Assembly: GCA_037693485.1 (NCBI GenBank)
Contig: CM075346.1
Span: 18,939,501-19,003,500 of the forward strand
Length of the DNA: 64,000 nt
Direction of reading: 5' to 3'
Source: Kitagawia praeruptora
Lineage: Eukaryota; Streptophyta; Magnoliopsida; Apiales; Apiaceae
In this document: positions 21,460-31,560 of the stretch, piece by piece
Layout of the letters: the number at the start of each line of letters is the position of its first letter
Position numbering within the stretch: position 1 is the stretch's first letter
Notes under the pieces: model-generated
Databases searched by the model: none
Told to the model about the DNA's origin: nothing
Seen by the model: the letters and a program-made list of their open reading frames with translations, nothing else
Translations under genes and position numbers: made by a program

Positions 21460-24400
21460 TTATGAAAAATTAAGCATACCTAGTTCACCTACCAATCTTG
21501 TGAATGAGGATTCATCAAGAGGCTTGGTGAAGATATCTGCAAGCTGCATTTCACTTGGCACAAAGTGCATTTCTACTGTACCATTCATCACATGCTCTCT
21601 GATGAAATGGTATTTGATGTCAATATGCTTGGTTCTCGAATGTTGCACTGGATTTTCTGTGATGGCAATAGCACTAGTGTTGTCACAGAAAATTGGAATC
21701 TTCTCAACTTTTAGACCATAGTCAATAAGTTGATTCCTCATCCAAAGAATCTGTGCACAACAACTTCCAGCTGCAATGTACTCAGCTTCGGCTGTAGAAG
21801 TGGAGACTGAGTTCTGTTTCTTACTGAACCATGACACAAGCCTATTCCCTAGAAACTGACAGGAGCCTGTAGTACTTTTCCTATCAATTCTGCAACCTGC
21901 ATAGTCTGCATCTGAATAGCCAATTAGATCAAAGCCAGAATCTCTTGGGTACCAAATGCCAAGGTTTGGTGTTCCCTTGAGATACCTGAAAATTCTCTTA
22001 ATAGCAATCAAGTGAGACTCTCTAGGGTCAGCTTGAAATCTAGCACAAAGACATGTGGAGAACATTATATCAGGTCTACTAGCTGTTAGATATAGAAGTG
22101 AGCCTACCATGCCTCTATAGCTTGAGATGTCCACAGATTTTTCCTTAGTATTCAACTCAAGCTTAGTTGCAGTGGCCATAGGTGTTTTTGCAGAGGCACA
22201 ATCCATTAAGTCAAATTTCTTTAAGAGATCATAAATATATTTTGTTTGACTTATGAAAATTCCCTCATTAACTTGCTTTACTTGTAAGCCAAGAAAGTAA
22301 GTTAATTCACCCATCATGCTCATTTCATACCTACTTTGCATAAGTTTGGCAAACCTTTTACAAAGCTTCTCATCTGTAGACCCAAAAATAATATCATCTA
22401 CATAGATTTGAACAAGTATTGAAGAACCATTGACATTTCTATGAAATAAAGTTTTATCTACTGTACCTCTAGTGAAGTGATTCTCCAGAAGAAATTGAGA
22501 TAAAGTGTCATACCAGGCTCTTGGTGCTTGCTTCAAACCATAAAGTGCTTTCAAGAGAAGATATACATAATCTGGAAATTCTGGATCTTCAAAGCCAGGA
22601 GGTTGATGGACATATACCTCTTCTTCCAGTTCCCCATTTAGAAAGGCACTTTTAACATCCATCTGATAGACTTTGAAGTTGGCATGTGCTGCATAGGCTA
22701 GGAAAATTCTGATGGCCTCAAGTCTTGCCACTGGTGCAAAAGTTTCATCAAAATCTATTCCTTCTTCTTGAGAATAGCCCTTTGCCACTAATCTAGCTTT
22801 ATTCCTCACAATTATGCCATTTTCATCAGTCTTATTCTTGAGAACCCATTTGGTACCTATGATACCTCTATCATCAGGTTTGGGCACAAGCTTCCATACT
22901 TTATTTCTCTCAAATTGGTTTAGCTCTTCTTGCATTGCTAAGACCCAATCTGGATCTAGAAGAGCATCCTCCACTTTCTTAGGTTCCTCTTGAGACAGGA
23001 AACTACTGTATAGGCACTCTTCTTGTGTGGCTCTCCTAGTTTGGACTCTTGAGTTTGAGTCACCAATGATTAACTCAAAAGGATGATCTCTGGTCCATTT
23101 TCTTGAAGGTGGAAGGTTTGATCTAGATGAGGTTGCTTCATCTATGTGAGTATGATATTGTTGATTGGATATTGAGTTTTGACTTTGAGAAACTCCCCCT
23201 GAGTTTGTTGTCCTTGAGGAATTATGAAGTTGACTGTCAACAGAAGCATCATTTTGTCTATCAACGGATGCTCCATTTTGCCTGTCGACGGATACATGAG
23301 AATGTCTGTCAACGGATGCATCTGATGATCTAGTATGACTGTCAACGGATGCTTCATTTCCAGTGTTAGCATCACTTCTAGTTGGACCAACAGCTCTAGG
23401 TGAATTTCCAAGGTCATGATCTTCATTTTCCTCATCATCATCAATGTACATTCTTCCTTCTACCTCATTTTCAAATCTCAACTTTTCATGGAAGCCTTCA
23501 TCATTCAGACCTAGAATCTTCTGATCATCAAACACAACATGTACAGATTCCATGACAATGTTGGTTCTTAAATTGTAGACTCTATAGGCTTTCCCTGCTG
23601 CATACCCAACAAAGATAGCTTCATCTGCCTTTGCTTCAAATTTACCCAAGTTATCTCCATGATTCCTTAGCACAAAACACTTACATCCAAAGACATGGAG
23701 AAAAGCTAACGTTGGTTTCTTGTTGGTGAATAAGTGGTAGGGAGTCATTCCTCTAGCTTGATTGATCAAGGAAATATTCTGAGTGAAGCAGGCAGTGCTG
23801 ACAGCTTCAGCCCAGAAATATGTTGGCAATCTTGATTCACTTAACATTGTTCTAGCTGCTTCAATGAGAGTTCTGTTTTTCCTTTCAACAACCCCATTTT
23901 GTTGAGGTGTTCTAGCAGCAGAAAACTCATGGACAATTCCATTCTCTTCACAGAAAATATTCATTGTGGAATTTTTGAATTCAGTGCCATTGTCACTCCT
24001 GATTCTTTGTACTTTTACTTCAGAACCATTGTTTACTTGTCTGAGATGATTGATGATGATTTCACTTGCACAATCTTTGGAGTGCAGGAAGAAAGTCCAT
24101 GTAAACTTAGAGAAATCATCCACAATCACCAGACAGTATTTCTTCTTTGAGATGGACATGACATTTACTGGACCAAATAAGTCCATATGCAGCAATTGAA
24201 GGGGCTTAACAATAGATGACTCTGTCTTGCTCTTGAAGGATGATTTCTTTTGCTTTCCTAATTGGCAGGCATCACACAGTCCATCTTTGATGAACTCCAA
24301 TTGAGGGATTCCTCTAGCAAGATCCTTTCTTACCAAATCATTCATTACTTTAAAATTCAAATGAGACAGCTTTTTATGCCATAGCCAACTCTCATCCTTG

Positions 24401-24840
24401 CTTGCTTTGCTGAAGAGACAAGTAATGGATTCTGAGCATACTGAGTTGAAGTCAGCTATGTAAACATTTCCTTTTCTAAAGCCTGTCAGAACCACATTGT
24501 TGTTTTTCTTGGTAGAAACAACACAGGCTTCTTTAGTGAACTTTACTTCATAGTCTTTGTCACAAATCTGACTGACACTCAGCAAATTGTGCTTCAAACC
24601 TTCAACTAAAGCCACTTCTTCAATGATGACATTGTCCTTTGTAATCAAGCCATATCCCTTAGTATAACCTTTGCTGTCATCTCCAAAGGTAATCCTAGGG
24701 CCAGCTTCCTCCTTGAACTCTGTGAGCAGGGTTGAATCTCCTGTCATATGCCTAGAACATCCACTGTCTAGGTACCATAGATTCCTCTTATTTCCCTGCA
24801 CACAATCCAAAATACAAATCAAGTTGATTTTGGTACCCAA
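21460..24840 (-). CDS. Pol of copia B: protease, integrase, RT, RNase H
   Basis: The frame has 1,126 codons, uninterrupted. Protease has DSGCSRHMTG (residues about 26-35). Integrase has an HHCC finger (HKKLSHLNF...CDACQLGKQ, about 155-210) and the DDE triad (LHMDLFGP, RSDNGTEFKN, NGVVERKN). A variable linker at about 470-590 is made of ATCCGTTGA copies encoding repeated SVD. RT has the first Asp in VYQMDVKSAFL and the intact YVDD box near residue 812. RNase H has SDADYAG, AEAEYIAAGS and FCDNTSAI. It is read in the -1 frame relative to gag with about 20 bp of overlap. The first ATG (24840) is just upstream of GTGTGCAG|GG, so frameshifting, splicing or reinitiation must supply pol. This polyprotein carries all enzymatic steps for cDNA synthesis and integration. 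Confidence 0.96.
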   Translation of the reverse strand: MGTKINLICILDCVQGNKRNLWYLDSGCSRHMTGDSTLLTEFKEEAGPRITFGDDSKGYTKGYGLITKDNVIIEEVALVEGLKHNLLSVSQICDKDYEVKFTKEACVVSTKKNNNVVLTGFRKGNVYIADFNSVCSESITCLFSKASKDESWLWHKKLSHLNFKVMNDLVRKDLARGIPQLEFIKDGLCDACQLGKQKKSSFKSKTESSIVKPLQLLHMDLFGPVNVMSISKKKYCLVIVDDFSKFTWTFFLHSKDCASEIIINHLRQVNNGSEVKVQRIRSDNGTEFKNSTMNIFCEENGIVHEFSAARTPQQNGVVERKNRTLIEAARTMLSESRLPTYFWAEAVSTACFTQNISLINQARGMTPYHLFTNKKPTLAFLHVFGCKCFVLRNHGDNLGKFEAKADEAIFVGYAAGKAYRVYNLRTNIVMESVHVVFDDQKILGLNDEGFHEKLRFENEVEGRMYIDDDEENEDHDLGNSPRAVGPTRSDANTGNEASVDSHTRSSDASVDRHSHVSVDRQNGASVDRQNDASVDSQLHNSSRTTNSGGVSQSQNSISNQQYHTHIDEATSSRSNLPPSRKWTRDHPFELIIGDSNSRVQTRRATQEECLYSSFLSQEEPKKVEDALLDPDWVLAMQEELNQFERNKVWKLVPKPDDRGIIGTKWVLKNKTDENGIIVRNKARLVAKGYSQEEGIDFDETFAPVARLEAIRIFLAYAAHANFKVYQMDVKSAFLNGELEEEVYVHQPPGFEDPEFPDYVYLLLKALYGLKQAPRAWYDTLSQFLLENHFTRGTVDKTLFHRNVNGSSILVQIYVDDIIFGSTDEKLCKRFAKLMQSRYEMSMMGELTYFLGLQVKQVNEGIFISQTKYIYDLLKKFDLMDCASAKTPMATATKLELNTKEKSVDISSYRGMVGSLLYLTASRPDIMFSTCLCARFQADPRESHLIAIKRIFRYLKGTPNLGIWYPRDSGFDLIGYSDADYAGCRIDRKSTTGSCQFLGNRLVSWFSKKQNSVSTSTAEAEYIAAGSCCAQILWMRNQLIDYGLKVEKIPIFCDNTSAIAITENPVQHSRTKHIDIKYHFIREHVMNGTVEMHFVPSEMQLADIFTKPLDESSFTRLVGELGMLNFS

Positions 24841-27257
24841 GTTTCCTTGGGTCCTTTCTTGTTAGCCTTTGGTTTTACACTCTTGGCAATCTTCACTTTG
24901 GGTGTAGATGCTTGAGTGATAGGTTTAGACAGATGCTCATTTGCATAAATATTTGATGCATGCATTTGTGAAAAATTGGCATACATATTATCCATGCTGG
25001 GGATGCTCCATGACATTTGTGGCATATTCACAGATTGAAAATAAGGATTAGGCACATATGGCATGTTCACATATGGATTTGAAAAACTAGCATTCTGATA
25101 CAAACCAGGCATAACAGGCATTGCAGGCATACTTGGCATAGATTGAGGTACATGAACAGGAGTCCTTTTAACAGACTTGCAATTAGAAGATAGATGATTG
25201 ACACTATTGCAATTACCACAAGTTTTCCTAGGAGCAAACTTGTCAGGAGAATAATTGTTTTTCTTGTTAATGCCTATCTTACCATTTCTGTTCTTTTTCT
25301 TTTTACCCTCAGTCTCTACCTTTTCATTAACTGACTTACCAACAGCCTTTTTGTTGGGTAAATCACCTGCCTTAGCCTTCTCACTTGATTTGGCTTGGCT
25401 ACTTTCACCAGAAACAAAGTTCTTGGCTACTGGACCATACTGATTGTTCAGTCTCTTGAGTTCCTTCTTACTAACAGACTTTTTGTTAGTCGACGGATAC
25501 CTCTCATCCGTTGATGGTTCATCTGTCAACGGATGATCACTATCCGTTGATTCACAAATAGTCTCTAGATCCTCAAGGCAAGGTTCTAGCTCCTTTTTCT
25601 TCTGAGTCCAGGTATCCCTTACAAATGATTCTATTCCCTGGACTTCTATTATGTTTTGAGAAATATTCCTACAACTTTGAAATTTAGCAATTATTCCTTG
25701 TTCCTTTTCAAGCTGGTTTCTTAAGATTAATTCTCTTTTTAACACAGCTTCAAGTTCATTTTTAGCATCATTGCAATCAACTCTCATTTTCTCAAATTCT
25801 AGAAATTGAACTTCCAGAACTGCATTTCTATCACTTAAGAACTGATTAGTTTCTTTAATCCTATTGTTCTCTTTAGTAAGTGATTTAAGAGTAACACTCA
25901 AGTGATATAGTTCAGTAGACATATCATCTATAACACTATTGCATTCCTCTTTGGTGAGCTGAGAGAGATTAGTAGAAAATACCTGATTGCTAGCTGAACT
26001 TGCTTCCTGCTCAGAATCAGCCATTAATGCAAGGTTGACAAACTCAGCATCATCATCAGAATGATTTCCATCAGCAGCCCAGTCATACTCTTGGGTCATG
26101 AATGCCTTTCCTTTCTGTCTGAGAAGATCAAAGTATTTCTTCTTGTAGTCAATAGTTTCAGTTGACTTTCCCTTGTTCCCAGATCTAGGCTTCCTGCATT
26201 CACTTATCATGTGACCAGCAATACCACAATTATAGCATTTAATTTTGGATTTATCCACATAATTGCTTGTAGAAAAATCCTTGTTAAATGGCTTGGCCAC
26301 CCCAGAGTTTCTTCTGAATTTTAGCTTAGAGAATCTCCTAGATAGAAAGGCTAAATGCTCATCTATCTCATCCAATTCATCCTGCTGTAGGACACTCATT
26401 TCTTCAGACACCTTTTCCTTGCTTTTGCTTGATTCTGTTCTACCTTCACAAACCTCCCTGTTTGGTGTAGATTTAGCAGCTTCAGTCCTCTTTTCCTCCT
26501 TCTGCTCCAAGTTGGCAACAAGTGCAACTGACCCACTTTTCTTTTGGACCTTCTCAATTTCTTCATCCTGCTCCATTTCTAGTTCATATGTCTTTAAAGT
26601 TCCATAGAGTCTTTCAAGAGTAAATGACTTGTACTCTTGAGTGTTTCTTAGAGAAACAGTCATAGGCTTCCACTCTTTGGGCAGTGATCTCAGAAATTTG
26701 AGATTAGAATCTTTCACTTGGTAGATTCTTCCATACAGTTTCAAGCCATTCAGTAGCTTTTGAAATCTACTAAATGTATCATTCAATGTCTCTCCATTCT
26801 TGAAATGGAAGTGCTCATACTGTTGGATCAGTAGTTGCATCTTGTTTTCCCTTACCTGTTCTGTACCTTCACAAAGGGTCTGAACAATGTCCCATACTTC
26901 CTTGGCGGTAGTACAGTTGATAACATTGTCAACCATGTCTGTTTCTAAGCCATTAAACAGAATATTCATGGTCTTTTTGTCCTTGTGAACTTCTGCAATA
27001 TCCTCAGCGCTCCATTCAGAAACAGGTTTTGGGATGTACGTGTCTGGTGCATCTGCAGCAAGACCAACTCTTGAAGCAGCCTTCATTGGAACATGAGGAC
27101 CCTTCTCAATGCAATCTACAAAACCTACATCAATAGACATGAGATGTAGACGCATTTTTACTTTCCAGTGAAAGTAATTTTCCCTATCAAGAACCGGTAT
27201 CTTCACTCCATAATCCTTCTTAGACATGTTGAAAGTGTGTTGATCTTTAAACTTCAA
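24819..27257 (-). CDS. Gag of copia B
   Basis: The frame has 812 codons from ATG 27257. Residues about 10-230 form the UBN2/copia-type Gag domain (YFHWKVKMRLHL, QLLIQQYEHFHF, LERLYGTLKTYELEM). The first CCHC knuckle, CYNCGIAGHMISEC, is near residue 338. It is followed by a long coiled coil and a Thr/Asp/Ser linker that contains ATCCGTTGA copies. The second knuckle, CGNCNSVNHLSSNC, is near residue 678. A Met/Pro/Asn-rich tail ends in TWVPKST. Gag packages the RNA and builds the particle. The region is undamaged, unlike its homolog in element A. Confidence 0.95.
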   Translation of the reverse strand: MKFKDQHTFNMSKKDYGVKIPVLDRENYFHWKVKMRLHLMSIDVGFVDCIEKGPHVPMKAASRVGLAADAPDTYIPKPVSEWSAEDIAEVHKDKKTMNILFNGLETDMVDNVINCTTAKEVWDIVQTLCEGTEQVRENKMQLLIQQYEHFHFKNGETLNDTFSRFQKLLNGLKLYGRIYQVKDSNLKFLRSLPKEWKPMTVSLRNTQEYKSFTLERLYGTLKTYELEMEQDEEIEKVQKKSGSVALVANLEQKEEKRTEAAKSTPNREVCEGRTESSKSKEKVSEEMSVLQQDELDEIDEHLAFLSRRFSKLKFRRNSGVAKPFNKDFSTSNYVDKSKIKCYNCGIAGHMISECRKPRSGNKGKSTETIDYKKKYFDLLRQKGKAFMTQEYDWAADGNHSDDDAEFVNLALMADSEQEASSASNQVFSTNLSQLTKEECNSVIDDMSTELYHLSVTLKSLTKENNRIKETNQFLSDRNAVLEVQFLEFEKMRVDCNDAKNELEAVLKRELILRNQLEKEQGIIAKFQSCRNISQNIIEVQGIESFVRDTWTQKKKELEPCLEDLETICESTDSDHPLTDEPSTDERYPSTNKKSVSKKELKRLNNQYGPVAKNFVSGESSQAKSSEKAKAGDLPNKKAVGKSVNEKVETEGKKKKNRNGKIGINKKNNYSPDKFAPRKTCGNCNSVNHLSSNCKSVKRTPVHVPQSMPSMPAMPVMPGLYQNASFSNPYVNMPYVPNPYFQSVNMPQMSWSIPSMDNMYANFSQMHASNIYANEHLSKPITQASTPKVKIAKSVKPKANKKGPKETWVPKST

Positions 27258-27272
27258 ATATATTAGAACCTC

Positions 27273-27284
27273 GCTCTGATACCA
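27273..27284 (-). other. Primer-binding site of copia B
   Basis: The - strand reads TGGTATCAGAGC two bases inside the 5' LTR, complementary to plant initiator Met-tRNA. The same site and spacing are found in element A. Confidence 0.93.
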
Positions 27285-27286
27285 AT

Positions 27287-28270
27287 TGTTATTCCCAGAT
27301 TACACACTTGTATAATTGTAGAAGGGGGGGGTTGAATACAATTCTTGATTATTATAAATTTCTGATAAAAACCACAGAAATCTATAAGGAAATAATTGCT
27401 GAATAAGAAATGGTTCACAAACACATAAAAAATCAGGTGGTTAAATGTACCACCTGAGACTTTTATTCGAAGAAAACCCTGTGATACAAATGTACACAGC
27501 TTCTGTGTTTACAACTCTTTGCTTCTAAAGATATTCAAGAAACCCTAAACAAATGTGTATGTTTTTCTTACTTTCTAAAGAGTTGCTACACTTGGTTATA
27601 TATTCCAAGTTTACAAGTGCTACAGGAATAAGATAATATTAATCTAATTCAAGTTGACTTGCTACTCCACTCCAAATCCACATGTAGCCGAAAGGTTGTC
27701 CTTGTGAACAGATATGTCCCCTGCACCTTTCTTGTATGTACTGTGTAAATGGAATGCTTCTTTCTTCTGTGTTTCCAAAGTATGGCTGCCATATTGCTTT
27801 TTATACCTACTATCAACCCATGTGATCTGTCAGTCAAACCTGTCCTTATCAACTGCTAATTCCTAGCATAGGATAAAGTGACAATGATTATCCGTTGATG
27901 TTGTGTCTACTTATCCGTTGATGGTAGTTTGAGCTGTATCCGTTGATCGAGTAGATTTGAGTTGTATCCGTTGATAGAGCCCTGTTCTCATCCGTTGATA
28001 CATTTTCACTTAGACAGAATTACATAGCATAGCTTATTTACAATTGGCTATCCTATTCTGCCTATCCATTGATGGTCAACATGACTCTGAATAAAGACAC
28101 TATCAACTGATAAATAGAGATATTGCAGTATGCTACAAAACCTCATCCGTTGATGAGCTACCTGTCAACGGATAGAGTTATAAGGTCTTATCCGTTGACA
28201 GTTACAAAACTTGACTTATACAATTTTGCTTGAATGTTAAGTTATCATCAACTACAACATATTCCTAACA
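27287..28270 (-). repeat. 5' LTR of copia element B
   Basis: It is 984 bp, the same length as its partner. It contains eight exact ATCCGTTGA copies, one more than the 3' LTR: at the position matching 16013 this LTR has CCGTTGA and the other CCATTGA. Being the 5' LTR it would drive transcription toward 15300. The open frame at 27649-27852 is LTR sequence. Confidence 0.95.
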
Positions 28271-28275
28271 AACAA

Positions 28276-30633
28276 AGTTTTAATCCACAGCCTGTTGTTT
28301 CAAAGAAACCAACCTCTGGTGTTTCTCAAAAGACATCAGTTGTAAGGAAGAGAAGATTTGTTTTGTCAAGTAGTAGAAGTAGTTCTAGTGAAGATGATGA
28401 TGATGATAATATATCTCTTGCTGAGAGAGAAGAATTGAAGGCTGCAATTCAACTTTCTAAGCTAGGACAAAGAGATGAAGCACCTAGTCACGGCCAGGCT
28501 GCAGTCTCTCAAAAGGCTGTAGTACTTAAAAAGGGAAAACAGTTACTGGATACTGTCTCTCAAAAGACTGTGTCTATTGAAAAAGGATCTCATCCCAAGA
28601 TCATTTCTGTGTCTACACCTCTTGAGTCTTCTCAGGATAAATCTTTTGTTCACTATACTAGGAGAACAAGGAGAAAGATTCATTTGTCACCTACACACAC
28701 AGAGTCTAGTCCAACTAATATCATGCAGGTCTCTACAAATGAAGCTACAATCAAGTCAGCAAATGACTATAGAGATCTGGATATTGATTCTTTATGGGAA
28801 ACTACATTATCATACAGACTGGCTATGGGAGTTATTTATATCAAAGTGAAGCTATCCAAGCCTGTTCTAGATTTTCTGGTTGAAAGAGTACCAAAACTTT
28901 TATTTCCAGAAGAATATGGACTTCTACATCAAAGACTTGACTTAATGAAGATGTATTTCTATGTATCTGTCAGAAGACAATTAGTCAAGAAATTTGGACT
29001 CTCAAAGCATGTTGCACTTCAATCACTTCATGCATATTTATTTGACAAGGATGTCATTATTGAAGATGCTTCAGCTCAAGGTGAACAACAGGAGGAAGTA
29101 GGTAGAGGAATGCAGTCAACAGAAGATACTATTGCACCGGTGGTGGATAGTAGGATAGATCAGATCACAGTCACTGCAACACAAGAACCATCTAGTCAGA
29201 GGTTGGATGCCTCAGGAGCTGTGATAGCTGATGTTGAAAGGTCTTCTGTGATGACTGAAATTGCAAGTGAGAAACCCTATGATATGGGAGGAATAACTTT
29301 GACTGATTTTCTTGAAGATCAAACAAACATTGTTCAGTCAGAGTCTATCCACTTTGAGGGTGTGTCTCAGCAACCAAGACTTAAAGACGGTGACATACTA
29401 ACTAGGGTGTCTAATAAAGTATTACTGAAGACATCAGAGTCTAGTAGAGAACCTGAAAGTGGTATACTGGAGCCTATAGTTTCTGAAAGGAAAGAAGATG
29501 TTTGTGAGGGTTCAGAGACTATAGCAGCTCACTCCTTGGAGAAAACCTCAAGCCCTTTGCCAAATGAGGAAACCTCTCTCCATGTGAGTTCAGGTATAAA
29601 AACTTCTTCTAACCCCTATTTTTCTGTAGGTCATGTGAGCACTTATCCAAATTTGAGTGATACACTTGAAAAGATGGATATTGATCCACAATCAGAGAGG
29701 CTGGCTCCTGACCAGGCAAAAGGAGAGGTAGAAAGAGTGTTGACTTTAGATAGTCAAAGTAAGAATGAGGGTATGGATGATCAACTCCATAGTGAGGGAG
29801 AGAAAATTAGGAAACCACCATCGTTTGATTTCTAGGATCAGGTTTTTCCTGACTCTTGGTCTGATAATCTTGGTATGGATGCTGGTACTTATTCTTTTAT
29901 CAAGATGTATGAGAAGAATGACTTAGCAAAGCACAATTCAAAGCCAGAAGTTAAAGCTCAGAAGCAAAAAGAAAGGCTTGCAGGAATTATAAATAGAAGA
30001 GGTGAAAGGCTAAGACAAACTTCTACACCACCAGTACCAGAAGAAATTCCTAATGATCCTAGTATTCCTTTGTTTGTACTACCAATATCAGCCAGAATTG
30101 AGACATCAACAGTATTTGATCAATCTAAGGAGGAGTCAGGATTTGTAGATGTTAGTACACAGAATACTTGTGAAGGACAAGATGATCATATTGCAGCTTC
30201 AGATCAGAAAGATGAAGATGTTTGTAACTCTAATCGATTTTTATTACTTGAATATCATTCTACACAGGCAACTTCTTCTACAAGACTTGAATCTGAAGAT
30301 ATTTCAAACACTTCCAACATTGAAGTCAATTCTGAAGTTCTAAAAGACATTTAGAAATCTCAAGTTGAAATTCAATCAAGACTTCAAACACTTGAAGATA
30401 ACCAAGTCACTATTATGGAAAATCAAGCAGTTCTGATGAATCTCATTTGTTCTGTTACTGAATCTCTTGGAATTAATGTTGCTGATGTCAAAAAGGGGGA
30501 GATAAAAACAGTTCAAAGGCAACAGACTGGGGGAGGAGATAAACAGACTGGGAGAAATAAAAGAAGAACTAATGATGACAGAGGTGAATCTTATCAGGGA
30601 AGTGGTAAAGGAAAAGAAGCATCAAATAGTTGA
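28276..30633 (+). pseudogene. Extra ORF of copia A, 3' part
   Basis: This continues the frame that stops at 15299. It begins with a Ser/Lys/Gln-rich linker containing three VSQK motifs and an acidic Ser/Asp run, then about 450 residues of low-complexity acidic sequence with an embedded helical piece around 28800-29050. It ends in a short coiled coil and a basic tail. TAG codons interrupt at 29833-29835 and 30352-30354, and the terminal TGA is at 30631. Compared with element B it lacks the large folded C-terminal domain, so the two families differ at this end. With the B insertion and two stops it cannot produce the full protein. Confidence 0.72.
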
Positions 30634-30784
30634 ATTCTTTCTTCTAAGTACTAGATACTTTGTCTACATCTGAAGAAGGAGGTACTTAACTTCATGATTT
30701 TGAATTCATAAATTCTATTCTGATTGTATTGTTATATGTTTTGACATCAACAACTTAGATTTATGCTTAAGATTTTAAAGCATA

Positions 30785-30797
30785 AATAGGGGGAGAT
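30785..30797 (+). other. Polypurine tract of copia element A
   Basis: AATAGGGGGAGAT directly precedes the 3' LTR. It matches the tract of element B in composition and position. Confidence 0.88.
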
Positions 30798-31555
30798 TGT
30801 TAGAAATAATTCATGAGTTGTGATGTTAAGAATAGAATTTTACTTATACTTCTTGTATATCCTGATCTTATAAAGGATTTAGCACTTTGTATAGGAGATA
30901 TGTGTTAGACAATTATCTGTAGAGTTTAGTCAGGAATGAACAGTGCATCGAGCACTACATGTCAGGAACTGAGATTGAATCCTGATACGTCAAGTCAAAT
31001 ACTGATCAAGTACTGATGGAATGGTCAGATCCTGATGCAAGAAGGAATCCTGATATCAGTTGTGTTACTGATGATGTTATTATGGATGCTACAGAAACTG
31101 GCAAGTGCTATAAAACAGGATCTTTGTTTGAGGAACAAGCAAGAAGATTTTATGAAGGAAAGAATTTTCTATTGATAGAAACTATCAACTGGACGGCAGA
31201 ACATTGTCATGTATAGATTATCTTTCTGTGATTAGTTGATAGGGAGCATTATAAATACTCTCTCTATATCATTGTAAAAAGAGAGTGAAAGTTGAGCGAT
31301 TGATTTTGTATGCGTAGCTCTGTATAAGGTTTGTATTCGAGAGTTCGAAACAAACAGAGAGAGAGAGAGATTTATTTTGTCAGCAGCTGCTAAAGGTATT
31401 TGTACACCTTTAGTAGAGTTTGTATTTGATCTTATTAATACAAACAGTTTGATTCATTCGTTTATTCTTGTTTATCTAATCAAGCAAAAATCAGACACGA
31501 TTATATAACTTGTATTCAACCCCCCCCCCCCTTCTACAAGTTATTCGAGTTAACA
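30798..31555 (+). repeat. 3' LTR of copia element A
   Basis: It is 758 bp, from TGTTAGAAAT to GAGTTAACA. It has the empty site (one ATCGAGCA) for the hAT insertion seen in the other LTR. Its terminal C run is about 13 long, against 6 in the partner. The open frame at 31016-31216 is LTR sequence. Confidence 0.95.
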
Positions 31556-31560
31556 TTTTC

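Larger units (their letters stand above)
15300..28270 (-). mobile_element. Sirevirus-like Ty1/copia element B, young and nearly intact
   Basis: LTRs 15300-16283 (3') and 27287-28270 (5') are both 984 bp and I find only about three substitutions between them. The 5 bp TSD is AACAA (15295-15299 and 28271-28275). The primer-binding site, polypurine tract, full gag, full pol with all catalytic motifs, and a long extra ORF are present. It sits inside the extra ORF of element A in opposite orientation. Its only visible defect is one TAA in the extra ORF. The LTR similarity implies a very recent insertion. Confidence 0.96.
5780..31555 (+). mobile_element. Sirevirus-like Ty1/copia element A
   Basis: It is bounded by LTRs 5780-7196 and 30798-31555 and by a 5 bp TSD TTTTC (5775-5779 and 31556-31560). 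Removing it rejoins the gypsy RNase H frame. The order is LTR, PBS, gag, pol, long spacer, extra ORF, polypurine tract, LTR. A long extra ORF after pol and a large gag with zinc knuckles are Sirevirus traits. The LTRs differ at about a dozen positions by eye in about 750 bp. The copy is defective (stops, frameshifts, a deletion and YVDG in RT). It contains a hAT-type element in its 5' LTR and copia element B in its extra ORF. Confidence 0.93.
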
